From RYN-230 sp963841695 (GTDB taxonomy: Bacteria > Actinomycetota > Actinomycetes > Streptosporangiales > Streptosporangiaceae): a DNA stretch of 64,000 nucleotides. The notes below the pieces were generated by a model. It was not told where the DNA came from. It was given only the letters and a program-made list of their open reading frames with translations, and did not search any database. The position numbers and the translations under genes are program-made. The DNA lies in NCBI GenBank assembly GCA_963841695.1, contig CAWJDQ010000012.1, positions 9,427 to 73,426 of the forward strand. The letters run 5' to 3'. Within the stretch, counting starts at the first letter, position 1, and each line of letters starts with the position of its first letter. Below are positions 39,292-47,581 of this stretch, in pieces.

Positions 39292-39687
39292 TCAGGTCGT
39301 GGCTCCGGAGCCGGCTGGCTCCCGGGACAAAATGCAGAACTCGTTGCCCTCGGGATCAGCGAGCGTGATCCAGCCGCTGCCATCGGGCCGCCGGTGGTCG
39401 GCCACGTGTGCTGCGCCGAGCGCCAGGATCCGATCAGTTTCCTGCTCGCGGGTCCGGTCTGCGGGCCGCAGGTCCAGGTGCACCCGGTTCTTCACCGTCT
39501 TGCCCTCCGGGACCGTGATGAACAGCAGGAGCTGGCTCCGGTCACGCGACATGATCAGGCATTCCTCGTGCCCTGGCCGGTTCGGGTCGTCCGGGTCGTC
39601 GGTGAAGTCCAGCACCTGGGACCAGAAGACCGACTGCGCGTAGGCATCCTGGGCGTCCACCGAAGTGTGCGATATACGGCTGCTCAT
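39292..39687 (-). CDS. VOC (glyoxalase-like) family protein
   Basis: A 131-residue single-unit VOC-fold protein. It starts SRISHTSVDAQDAYAQSVFW, includes the metal-ligand-like VHLDLRPADR and ends WITLADPEGNEFCILSREP, a typical Glyoxalase_6-like end. The His and Glu ligands appear in H-T-S, H-L-D and E-F-C. Role unknown; relatives include resistance proteins and isomerases. ATG 39687 is favoured over ATG 39726, whose extra residues are not family-like. It is 41 nt upstream of the APH-like gene and may share its transcript. Confidence 0.85.
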   Translation of the reverse strand: MSSRISHTSVDAQDAYAQSVFWSQVLDFTDDPDDPNRPGHEECLIMSRDRSQLLLFITVPEGKTVKNRVHLDLRPADRTREQETDRILALGAAHVADHRRPDGSGWITLADPEGNEFCILSREPAGSGATT

Positions 39688-39748
39688 GACGGCAGCCTTG
39701 ATACCCAGCGCAGAGCCGTCAAACAATTTTCCCCGCCCGGGCGAACGC

Positions 39749-40364
39749 TCAGGCAGGCTGCTGATCGGGGGTGAGCGCCTTCAGGGCGTCGACGTGGGCC
39801 TGCACGTCGGCGTCTCCGGCCAGTGCCCGCTGGGCGACGAACCCCAGGATATCGACATGCAGCAGCTCCGCTATCCGTCAGGATCGGCGCCGGGGCCAAA
39901 CGTCCCGGCCGCCTGCCACCGCCGCACCGTGTCGGCGAACAGTTCGCGCTGCCTGCGGTAGGCGGCCTGGGTGGTGGCCTTGAGGCCGGGATCGCTCTGG
40001 GCGTGGCTCCAGCCGTGCAGGGAAACGAGCAGGCGGTCGATGCCGTCGCTCGGGTCCTGGCCGAACTCGCGATGGTGCGCAGTAGCTGCTCGACAAGACT
40101 CGGGAAGCGGCGGTGGGTCGGGGTTCGCGCAGGATCGGGAGCGATCTGGCCACCATCGCCGGCCGTTCCTTCGGTCACGACGGCGTTGATGATCTCGTCC
40201 TTGCCCTTGAAGTAGCCGTAGACGGCGCCGGTCGACAGGCCGGAGCGGGCGATGATCATCTCCATCGACACGGCTTCGAGGCCGTGTTCCTGCAGGCAGG
40301 CGCGGGCCGCCTCGAGGATCTGCTCGCGCCGGGCCTCCCGGCGCTCTTCGGTGATCCGGGGCAT
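39749..40364 (-). CDS. TetR-family regulator, frameshifted
   Basis: A repressor of about 205 residues. The helix-turn-helix reads RREQILEAARACLQEHG, then MEMIIARSGLSTGAVYGYFKGKDEII. The ligand domain continues in a second frame after about 40080 (REFGQDPSDGIDRLLVSLHGW to the GADPD region) and in a third after about 39880 (ELLHVDILGFVAQRALAGDADVQAHV), ending PDQQPA at 39749. The ATG at 40364 begins MPRITEERR. It is divergent from the MFS exporter across a gap with two similar palindromic sites, so it very probably represses that exporter and itself. Confidence 0.83.
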
Positions 40365-40387
40365 GCACCCACCTACCACGCAAAAAG

Positions 40388-40455
40388 AAGGAACATTCCC
40401 TCTTGACAGGCGAAGCGCAAGCCCCGTCAGCTATACTAAAAAGAATATTCCTTCG
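40388..40455. promoter_or_regulatory. TetR operator pair and MFS promoter region
   Basis: Two copies of a dyad motif: AAGGAACATTCCCT (40388-40401) and AAAGAATATTCCTTC (40440-40454), sharing GAAYATTCCYTC. They flank a TATACT hexamer (40432-40437) suited as -10 for the MFS gene. A TTGACA (40403-40408) is present but 23 bp from it, too far for a normal -35. The region is markedly AT-rich compared with its surroundings. Confidence 0.6.
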
Positions 40456-40475
40456 TTAAGAGGAGGACGGCGCTC

Positions 40476-42031
40476 ATGACCAGCGAGGGGCGCGGGCGCA
40501 GCGGGCGCCCTGGCAGCGGGCGGCCCAGCAACACGATCGTCACCGTCGTCGTCTGTATCGCCCTCGGAGCGGTCGCGGCCGCGATGGCGTCGCTGAACGT
40601 CGCGATCCCCGGCCTGGTCCGCAGCACGCACGCCAGCCAGACCCAGCTCGAATGGATCATCGACGCCTACCTGCTGGTCTTCGCCGTCCTGCTGCTTCCA
40701 TCCGGCGCTCTCGGCGACCGCTACGGCCGCCGCAGGGCGCTCTTCGCCGGGCTGGTCGTCTTCGGCGCCGCCTCGGCGGCGGCGATGGCGATCTCCTCCG
40801 CGAACGCCCTCATCGTGCTGCGCGGCCTGATCGGCCTGGGCGCCGCGCTGGTGATGCCCGCCACGCTGTCCACGATCACCGGCACGTTCCCGCCCGCCGA
40901 GCGCACCAGGGCGGTCGGCATCTGGGCGGGCGTGGCCGGGGGGAGCGCGGTGCTCGGGCTGCTGTCCACCGGGATCCTGCTCGAGTGGTTCTCCTGGCGG
41001 GCCGCCTTCGCCGTCAACGTCGTCCTCGCCGCCGTGGCCATCGCCGGCACGATCCGCTTCGTCCCCGAGTCCTCCCAGCCGGACGCGCCGCCGGTCGACA
41101 AGGGCGGCGCGCTGCTCGCCACCATCGGGCTCGTCGCGCTCGTCTTCAGCATCATCGAGGCCCCCGACGCCGGCTGGCTGAGCGCCCGCACCCTCGGCGG
41201 CATCGCGGCCGGCCTGGCCGCGCTGGCCGGCTTCGTGCTCTTCGAGCTCCGCCAGCGCCACCCGCTGCTGGACCCGCGCCTGTTCTCCAACCGCAAGCTC
41301 GCCGCCGGCAGCCTGTCGATCCTCATCCAGTTCTTCGCCTTCTTCGGGTTCACCTTCGTCTCGCTGCAGTACCTCCAGGGCGTCCGCGGCTACAGCCCGC
41401 TCATCGCCGCGCTCGCGGTACTCCCGCTGACCGCTGCGATGATGCCGACGTCGCGCGTCACCTCCACCCTGGTCTCCCGGTTCGGCGCCCGCGCCGTGTG
41501 CGTCGCCGGGCTGCTCCTGGTCGCCGCCGGGCTCGCGATCATCTCCCGCGTCGGGACCGACACGCCCTACTGGCTGATGCTGGCCGGCCTCATCCCGCTC
41601 GGCATCGGCATGGGAGCCGCCATGACCCCCGCCACCGCGGCGATCACCGAGGCGCTGCCGCAGGCGCAGCAAGGGCGTGGGCTCCGCGCTGAACGACCTG
41701 TCCCGCGAGGTCGGCGGCGCGCTCGGCACCGCGGTCCTCGGCAGCATCGTCACCGCCGTCTACCGCTCCAGCCTGCAGCTCCGGGGCGTCCCCGGCCCCC
41801 GTCGCGCACCAGGCCCAGCAGTCCTTCGCCATCGCCATCCACGCCGGCGGCCCGATCGGTGCCCACGCCCGCACCGCGTTCGTCGACGGCATCCACGCCG
41901 GCCTGCTGTACGCCGCCGGCGCCGCGATCCTCGCCGCGATCAGCGTCGCCACCTTGCTCTCCCGCGGCGCGAAGATCCGCCGCCCCGCCAATGAGGACGA
42001 GCAGGCGCACCTGGCGTTGGTCGGCGAGTAA
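40476..42031 (+). CDS. MFS drug exporter (DHA2/EmrB-QacA type), two frameshifts
   Basis: A transporter of about 517 residues with roughly 14 membrane helices. Motif A-like GDRYGRRRALFAG and LNVAIPGLVRSTHASQTQLEW (region after residue 38) mark the DHA2 group of proton-driven multidrug exporters. A surplus G near 41671-41676 (repair AQQGVGSALNDLSREVG) and another near 41781-41788 (repair LRASPAPVAHQ) break the last third; after repair the protein ends HLALVGE at 42031. ATG 40476 follows AAGAGGAGG. Divergent from its probable TetR repressor. Confidence 0.87.
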
Positions 42032-42249
42032 CGGCCATGAACGAGTCCAGCAAATGGCCGGGGCGCTCGCCGCAGGCGGCTGGGTCAATGAGGTTGTCTC
42101 AGCGACTTTACGCGATCATTTTGTACGGGTATTGGACCAGGGCGGAGGCGCGCTGTCGTCGGCCGGCAGGTCCGGGTGCTGCCGATTACGTCCTCGCGGA
42201 TGGGCTGCCTGCTGGATTCCCTGGACCGCGGCTACCGGGTGCTGGGGAT

Positions 42250-42280
42250 TTGCTCCTCCAGTTACTGGAGGAGCCAGACT
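42250..42280 (+). promoter_or_regulatory. MerR-type promoter with perfect palindrome, probably leaderless
   Basis: Perfect 11-bp inverted repeat GCTCCTCCAGT-T-ACTGGAGGAGC (42252-42274) lies between TTGCTC (-35, 42250-42255) and CAGACT (-10, 42275-42280). The spacer is 19 bp, the over-long spacing that MerR-family activators correct. The MerR ATG (42287) begins six bases after the -10, where transcription should start, so the mRNA is probably leaderless. Confidence 0.8.
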
Positions 42281-42286
42281 GACGCC

Positions 42287-43204
42287 ATGGAGAACGACGG
42301 ACCTCTTCTGACGATCGGTGAGCTGGCCAGACGTGTCGGAGTGCCGGTGCGCACTATCCGGTTCTGGTCGGATAGCGGGCTGGTGCCGCCGGCCTCGCGG
42401 ACTGACGGCGATCGCAGGCTGTACGACGGGGCGTGCGTGGCCCGGCTGGAGTTGGTGATGACCTTGCGAGAGCTGGGCGTGAGCCTGGCCAATGTCCGGC
42501 GCGTACTGGGTGGCCAGGTCACCGCCGCGGAGGTGGCTGCTATCCACCTGGAGGCGCTGGACACCGAGATCCGGGCCCTGCGGCTGCGCCGGGCAGTTGT
42601 GGCCGCTGTGGTGAAGCGCTCTGCCGATGGCGAGGAGATGGGCATGATCAACAAACTGGCGCGCCTGTCCGCGGCCGAGCGGCGCCAGATCATCGATGAG
42701 TTCACGGCGGAGGTTTTCCGCGGACTGGATCCCAGCCCGGCGAGGTTTGCGCGCTGGGCCGCGGCGCCGGATCTGCCGGACGATCCTTCGGCCGAGCAGG
42801 TCGAGGCCTGGGTCGATCTCGCTGAGCTGGTAGCAGACAGGGGTTTCCGTGAGCAGGTGCGGCAGGTCGCTGGCATCGGCGTCCAGATCCAGTCCGGCCG
42901 CTGGCTGGTCAACGTCGAGCGGGCGCAGGACGAGGCCGAAGCGGCCTGTCAGCGGGGCGTGCCGCCTGAGTCTGCCGAAGCGGCCCGGATCGTGGCGCAG
43001 ATCCTTGACGGCACCCCCGGCGCCCAGCGCCGGCCAGAGTTGCTGGCTCAGCTGGAAGCCGCCACTGATCCCCGGATCGAACGTTACTGGGAGCTGACGG
43101 CCGTCATCAGCGGCCGCGGCCCGTTCCCGTCGCTGCAGCGCGCCCTTGAATGGCTGGCCGCCGCGCTGCGCGCGAGCCAGGGCCGAAAGGAGGCAGGCCG
43201 GTGA
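42287..43204 (+). CDS. MerR-family transcriptional regulator
   Basis: A 305-residue regulator. The winged HTH reads LLTIGELARRVGVPVRTIRFWSD, followed by GLVPPASRTDGDRRLYD and a helix to about residue 100. The remaining 200 residues form an effector domain I do not recognise; it lacks the Cys metal sites of MerR/SoxR, so a drug-like ligand is likely. It is the first gene of an operon with an ABC ATPase and permease: the ATPase GTG overlaps its stop by four bases. Its own promoter has the classical 19-bp-spaced palindrome, so it probably activates or represses the whole operon. Confidence 0.93.
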   Translation: MENDGPLLTIGELARRVGVPVRTIRFWSDSGLVPPASRTDGDRRLYDGACVARLELVMTLRELGVSLANVRRVLGGQVTAAEVAAIHLEALDTEIRALRLRRAVVAAVVKRSADGEEMGMINKLARLSAAERRQIIDEFTAEVFRGLDPSPARFARWAAAPDLPDDPSAEQVEAWVDLAELVADRGFREQVRQVAGIGVQIQSGRWLVNVERAQDEAEAACQRGVPPESAEAARIVAQILDGTPGAQRRPELLAQLEAATDPRIERYWELTAVISGRGPFPSLQRALEWLAAALRASQGRKEAGR

Positions 43205-43926
43205 TCGAGGTCCGCGGGCTGACCAAGCGCTACGGCTCAACGGTCGCCGTCAACCGGCTCAGCTTCGACGTGCCACCGGGTGCCGTGACCGGTTTCCTGG
43301 GCCTGAACGGATCAGGCAAGTCCACCACCATGCGCATGATCCTCGGCCTGGACGCCCCGGATGCCGGGCACGCCCGCATCGGCGGGCAGGCCTACCGTCA
43401 ACTTCGCTGGCCGCTGCGCGAGGCCGGGGGGCTGCTGGAATCCAGGGCCTTCCACCCTGGCCGGTCTGCCCGCGCACACCTGGCCGCACTGGCGGCCAGC
43501 AACTCCATCAGCCAGTCCAGGGTCGCCGAGGTCCTGGAGATAGTCGGACTGGGATCCGTGGCGCGCAAACGGGCCGGGAAGTTCTCGCTCGGCATGGCGC
43601 AGCGTCTCGGCATCGCCGTGGCGCTGCTGGGAGACCCGGCCGTGCTGCTGCTCGACGAGCCGGTGAACGGCCTGGACCCGGAGGGAATCCGCTGGATACG
43701 CGGCCTGCTGCGGTCACTGGCCGCCGAAGGCCGGGCAGTCCTGGTCTCCAGCCACCTGATCAGCGAAATGGCCCTGATGGCCGACCGGCTGGTCGTGATC
43801 GGCAAGGGACAGCTCCTGGCCGACACCACGGCGGCTGAGCTGTCCAGCCGGGCCCCCAGCCTCGAAGAGGCCTTCCTGCAACTCACCGGCGATAGTGCCC
43901 AGTACCAGGCAAGGAACATGTCATGA
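43201..43926 (+). CDS. ABC transporter ATP-binding protein (DrrA-like)
   Basis: A 241-residue ATPase. Walker A is GLNGSGKSTT, with Leu-Asn instead of the usual PN; signature FSLGMAQRL; Walker B LLLDEPVNGLDPEG; H-loop SSHLISE. GTG 43201 overlaps the MerR stop (GTGA) and the protein then begins VIEVRGLTKRYG; upstream in-frame starts lie inside the MerR gene. It overlaps the permease ATG by four bases. With that permease it probably exports a lipophilic compound sensed by the MerR protein. Confidence 0.93.
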   Translation: MIEVRGLTKRYGSTVAVNRLSFDVPPGAVTGFLGLNGSGKSTTMRMILGLDAPDAGHARIGGQAYRQLRWPLREAGGLLESRAFHPGRSARAHLAALAASNSISQSRVAEVLEIVGLGSVARKRAGKFSLGMAQRLGIAVALLGDPAVLLLDEPVNGLDPEGIRWIRGLLRSLAAEGRAVLVSSHLISEMALMADRLVVIGKGQLLADTTAAELSSRAPSLEEAFLQLTGDSAQYQARNMS

Positions 43927-44696
43927 CCGCCCACACCAGCCACCAGCCACCCGGCAGATACCGATTCCGGCAGCTGGCCCGGATGGAATGGATCAAGCTG
44001 CGCAGCCTGCGCTCCACCTGGCTCACCCTGGCAATTGCCGTCGCCGCGTCAGCGGGTATCGCCCTCGCAACAGGCAGCAGCACGACAAGCGGCGGCATGT
44101 TCGTCGGCAACACGCTGGTCGGCATGCTCATCGGCGTGCTGCTCATCGGGGTGGTCGGTGTACTGGCCATGACCGGCGAGTACACCTCCGGGACCATCCG
44201 CGCCACATTCGCCGTCGCGCCACGCCGGCTCAGGGTCCTGGCGGCCAAGGCCGCGGTCGTTGGTGCGGTGGCGCTGATCACCGGCGAGGCAGCAGCATTT
44301 CTGTCCTTCTTCGCAGGCGGCATGACCCTGCGCCACGGCATCGCCGCGCCAGCCCTCAGCCAGCCCGGTGTCCTGCGGGCGATCGTACTCACCGGAGCCA
44401 GCCTCAGCCCGATCGGCCTGCTCGGACTCGGCCTCGGAGCCATCATCCGGCACACCGCCGCGGCGATCACCGTGGTAGTCGGAATCGTCTGCGTCGGCGG
44501 GCCGCTGAACCTCGCTATCCGGCCCTACCTGCCGATTTACATAGTCAGCCACTCGCTCAGCGCTACGACGCCGCTATGCCGCCCCGGCGCGGCGTCATGC
44601 TGGCTGTCAGCCTGGAGCGGACTCGGAATGCTCGCCATCTACGCAGCCATCGCCATGGTCCTGGGCGCGCTGATCCTCGCCCGGCGAGATGCATAA
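43923..44696 (+). CDS. ABC-2 type transporter permease
   Basis: A 257-residue membrane subunit with the ARMEWIKLRSLRSTW motif before helix 1 and about six hydrophobic segments, including TGEYTSGTIRATFAVAPRRLRVLAAK. It is closely similar in plan to permease B at 11.5 kb. Last gene of the MerR operon, translationally coupled to the ATPase. Substrate unknown. Confidence 0.92.
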   Translation: MTAHTSHQPPGRYRFRQLARMEWIKLRSLRSTWLTLAIAVAASAGIALATGSSTTSGGMFVGNTLVGMLIGVLLIGVVGVLAMTGEYTSGTIRATFAVAPRRLRVLAAKAAVVGAVALITGEAAAFLSFFAGGMTLRHGIAAPALSQPGVLRAIVLTGASLSPIGLLGLGLGAIIRHTAAAITVVVGIVCVGGPLNLAIRPYLPIYIVSHSLSATTPLCRPGAASCWLSAWSGLGMLAIYAAIAMVLGALILARRDA

Positions 44697-45293
44697 GCCG
44701 CAGGCAACGCTCCGGACCGGCCGCCACATGCCAAGGTCAACCCGGCGAGGCCCGGGCCCCCACGTGCCCGATCAGCCGCCACCCCCCTCAAGACCACCGA
44801 GAGCAGAGTCACCGCGCTCGGCGACGCCATCCGCGAGCACCCCGGCTACAGCCCCATTCTCCTGCCCGAGACACCCAACGGCATCGGCACCGCCGTCGTC
44901 ACGCTCGCAGCCGGCGCCGGCCCCTTCTGCCGACTCCGAGTCCCCGAGATCACCGAACAATGGGCAGCAGCCCGCGCCGCTGCCACGACGGCGTCGCGGC
45001 TTGTCGCGCCTGTTCCGCGGGCACTAGCCGGCTCGGCCAGCGGCTCGCTGACCGCCTTACCGCGGCCAGATTCCGCAGGCAATGCCCAGCCTTGGTCAAG
45101 CAGGCCGGCCTCGGCCCTGCGATCTCTGCAGCGATGCGCACTAAGTTGGCCCAACTCGGGGGCGCCGCCCGCTCGCCGAGCGCGCGGCCGCCCCAGGCGA
45201 AACGCGCCGCCCCCGGTGTCGCCGGACGGGGATGGACCAAGGTCCCTGGCCGGTGGCCCGGACAGCCCTGCTGCCCGGGCGGTGCGCCTCTGA
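44697..45293 (+). other. Open frame without a start codon, possible coding remnant
   Basis: Directly after the permease stop, the same frame stays open for about 199 codons to a TGA at 45291 without any ATG, GTG or TTG. The part from about 44793 reads like protein (TTESRVTALGDAIREHPGYS, then PILLPETPNGIGTAVVTLAA, GPFCRLRVPEITEQWAAAR). I recognise no family. It could be a gene whose start was lost by deletion or frameshift. The last 80 codons look like non-coding sequence. This gap otherwise shows no gene. Confidence 0.3.
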
Positions 45294-45345
45294 CTGGTGC
45301 CTGCGGCCCCGCCTAACCTGGAAAGTGCAGGAATAGATTTTGTCC

Positions 45346-45390
45346 CGCAGTTATTTGCGGCGCAGTTGTTTGCCGCGCAGTTGTTTGCCG
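45346..45390 (+). repeat. Three 15-bp tandem repeats before the second Usp gene
   Basis: Three head-to-tail units CGCAGTTATTTGCGG, CGCAGTTGTTTGCCG, CGCAGTTGTTTGCCG end 17 bases before the Usp start codon and directly before its ribosome site. They are T-rich for this genome. If an upstream start were used they would code for repeated QLFAA; more likely they form a leader element. Confidence 0.8.
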
Positions 45391-45407
45391 GACAGGGAGA
45401 GATGGCC

Positions 45408-45848
45408 ATGCCTGGGATTATCGTCGGGGTCAACGGCTCGGCTCATTCGCAGCGTGCGCTCGAATGGGCGATGGAGGAAGCGGCGATCCGGCACGCGCCG
45501 CTCACGGTGCTCACCGTCCACCAGGCGAATGTGGGCTATTGGGGCAGCGAGGCCAGTTACCCGCCCGACCATGCCCTGGCCGAGCAGGCGCGCCAGTCAG
45601 CACGCGATGCCGTGGCCAAGGCGGCCGCCCAGCTTGGCGGGCCTGCTCCCGCGTCAATCACCGTCCGGGCGGTCAGCGGCAGCCCCGCGGAAGAGCTCCT
45701 CAATGCCGCCCGGGACGCTGACATGATCGTCATCGGCTCGCGTGGCGCGGGTGGCTTCCCGCGGCTGCTGATCGGGTCGGTCAGCAGCCACGTGACCCAC
45801 TACGCGCACTGCCCCGTGGTGATCATCCGCCCGACGGATCGCGGCTGA
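45408..45848 (+). CDS. Universal stress protein (UspA family)
   Basis: A 146-residue Usp domain (GVNGS at the start, GSRGAGGFPRLLIGSVSSHV and CPVVIIRP at the end), with GVNGS instead of GVDGS in the ATP pocket. ATG 45408 is best spaced from AGGGAGA; an ATG six bases earlier is too close to it. Upstream in-frame translation gives repeated QLFAA and is less likely. It ends 26 bases inside the convergent zinc-ribbon gene. Paralogue of the Usp at 34730. Confidence 0.93.
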   Translation: MPGIIVGVNGSAHSQRALEWAMEEAAIRHAPLTVLTVHQANVGYWGSEASYPPDHALAEQARQSARDAVAKAAAQLGGPAPASITVRAVSGSPAEELLNAARDADMIVIGSRGAGGFPRLLIGSVSSHVTHYAHCPVVIIRPTDRG

Positions 45849-46173
45849 CCGGCTGGCCTGCCCCCACCGTCCAGGAGTCCTCCTGGGTGAGGGCGCGGCC
45901 GCCGAGGCTGAACGCCGCCGCGCCCGCCCGGGCGAGCGACCGCTGAGACTGCCGGTAGTGGTGGCCGCACAGGAGCAGGTCGGTCTGGTGGGCGCGCCCG
46001 GCACTGGGTGGCATGATCACGATGACCGAGGGCTTCGCCGGGCAGCAGCACGCGTGGCTGGCGAACTTCAGGCCGTGCCAGTCGATCCGATCACTGGCCG
46101 GCGCGCAGGAGCTTCCCCTGACTGCGGGGACCGGTGGGGTGGCGGAGCGAAGGTGCAGGTCGTTGGCGGTCAT
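45823..46173 (-). CDS. Cys/His-rich DUF7455-like protein
   Basis: A 116-residue protein with a probable zinc site: FASHACCCPAKPSVIVIMPP and TDLLLCGHHYRQSQRSL. The second half resembles small actinobacterial DUF7455 proteins (LFCGHH after a beta-hairpin). Three adjacent cysteines are unusual. The N-terminal 30 residues are less certain and no strong ribosome site precedes ATG 46173; a later start is possible. It overlaps the end of the convergent Usp gene by 26 bases. Confidence 0.6.
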   Translation of the reverse strand: MTANDLHLRSATPPVPAVRGSSCAPASDRIDWHGLKFASHACCCPAKPSVIVIMPPSAGRAHQTDLLLCGHHYRQSQRSLARAGAAAFSLGGRALTQEDSWTVGAGQPVSRDPSGG

Positions 46174-46370
46174 AAGGCAAGCGTCCCGCAGGCATCGGCG
46201 GGCGGGCAGGGCCCTAACTCCCGCGCCGCCGGGCCAAAAGACCTCCGGGCCGGGGAAGCGCTGCCGTGCAGAAGCTGGGCCCGAGAGCTGAAAGTCCCGC
46301 CTGGCCAGGAACTGTGACCCTGGCCCGGGGGTGTCCCAACCTCCGATTCTGGTATCGAGGGAGGGCAGCC

Positions 46371-46988
46371 GTGAGAAAGCAGCCAATGCGGTGCACAGGC
46401 CGGGCCGCCAGGACGGCACGCGGACTGTGGCCGGATCACAATCCGCTCAGGCGGAGCTCGGACCGGGCTGAAGCCGGGATGCTCGCTGTGCTGATAGCGG
46501 CAGTCCTGGTCGGAGTTCCGCTCCTCGCCCTGATCACCTGGCGATTGACCTTCATTAACACGTTCACCACTACCGACGCGGTGCACGACGGCTGGCACCG
46601 GGTGTCCGCCGTGCTGCTGGCCAGTGAGCCTGACTGGAACGGTGTCTACACCCCGTCCGTCCCGGCCCGCTGGGCCGGGGCGGACGGCATCCAGCACCGG
46701 GGCCAGGTTCTCGCCGCCCCTGGTGCGCAAGCAGGAACCAGGACGACGGTGTGGACCGACCGGTCCGGGCGTCTCGCCGGACCACCGATGTCGCCGGGTC
46801 AGGCCGCAGTCCAGGCTGACCTCGCTACCGCCCTGGCGGTCCCGCTCTGGGTGCTGGCGCTGCTGGGTGCCGGGATGCTGGGCCACCGCGCGTTCGAGCG
46901 CCGCCGGCTGGCCGCGTGGGAGGTCAACTGGCGGACATCGAACCTCAGCGGCCCGGCTGGGGCCGCCCAGGACGGCAGAGAGGGCTAG
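46371..46988 (+). CDS. Rv1733c-family membrane protein
   Basis: A 205-residue membrane protein. It begins with the family pattern GLWPDHNPLRRSSDRAEA, then helix 1 (LAVLIAAVLVGVPLLALITW). An outside domain includes VPARWAGADGIQHRGQV and TTVWTDRSGRLAGPP, and helix 2 is ALAVPLWVLALLGAGMLG. Rv1733c of M. tuberculosis is a hypoxia/dormancy (DosR) antigen of unknown biochemical role. GTG 46371 follows GGAGGG. A half-site GCGGGACTTT lies about 75 bp upstream (46291-46300, minus). The flavodoxin gene follows after 15 nt. Confidence 0.9.
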   Translation: MRKQPMRCTGRAARTARGLWPDHNPLRRSSDRAEAGMLAVLIAAVLVGVPLLALITWRLTFINTFTTTDAVHDGWHRVSAVLLASEPDWNGVYTPSVPARWAGADGIQHRGQVLAAPGAQAGTRTTVWTDRSGRLAGPPMSPGQAAVQADLATALAVPLWVLALLGAGMLGHRAFERRRLAAWEVNWRTSNLSGPAGAAQDGREG

Positions 46989-47003
46989 CGGGCGGAGGAA
47001 GAG

Positions 47004-47555
47004 ATGGAAGTCGCAGTGGTGTACGAGAGCCTGTTCGGGAACACCCGGCTGGTGGCCGAGGCGATCGCGGACGGGGTCCGGGCCGCGGATCCGGCCGCCC
47101 GGGTGAGTGTGGCCCGGACAGATGCTGCGAAGCTCGCGGACGTTGAGGATGCCTGCCTGCTGGTGGTCGGCGGCCCTACGCACATGATGCGGATGAGTTC
47201 CCCGCGCACCCGCCGGCTGGGCCAGGAGGCCGCACGCACAACCCAGGATCCGCAGAGGCACGAACCAGAGCCAGACACCGGTGGTCCCGGCCTGCGGGAA
47301 TGGCTGCACGCGCTTCCGCCAGGCTGGGCAGCCTGGCCGCCGTCTTTGACACCCGCCTTGAATCCCGGCTGGCAGGCGGGGCTGCCCGGTCAGCCTGCCA
47401 CCAGTTGCGGCGCCGCGGCTACGGGATAGCCGGCCGAGCCAGAGGGATTCATCGTCACCAGCGCGGACGGGCCGCTGCGCCCCGGCGAGCTGGACCGGGC
47501 CCGGGGATGGGGAGCCGATCTCGCCAGGCGGGCTGGCGTGCCCGCCCGCGGCTGA
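47004..47555 (+). CDS. Flavodoxin-like FMN protein, two frameshifts
   Basis: A flavodoxin-fold protein of about 183 residues. The FMN phosphate loop is YESLFGNTR (about residues 7-15) and GGPTHMM marks the second FMN loop. The frame is lost near 47310-47325 (continues ARLGSLAAVFDTRLESRLAG) and regained near 47440 (continues GFIVTSADGPLRPGELDRA), ending at 47555. It belongs to an actinobacterial group with a C-terminal G-E-x-x-R-A-x-x-W-G. ATG 47004 follows GGAGGAAGAG. It is probably co-transcribed with the Rv1733c-family gene and likely carries electrons. Confidence 0.8.
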
Positions 47556-47581
47556 CCCTGGCGGCCAGCGCACGACGGCCC

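Noticed and set aside
40403..40437. TTGACA ... TATACT as a standard promoter for the MFS gene
   Set aside because: The spacing is 23 bp, too long for a normal sigma-70-type promoter. Only the TATACT is kept as a possible -10.
43895..45316. A 473-codon plus-strand frame across the permease and the following gap
   Set aside because: It is the wrong frame of the ABC permease and reads as low-complexity Arg/His-rich sequence.
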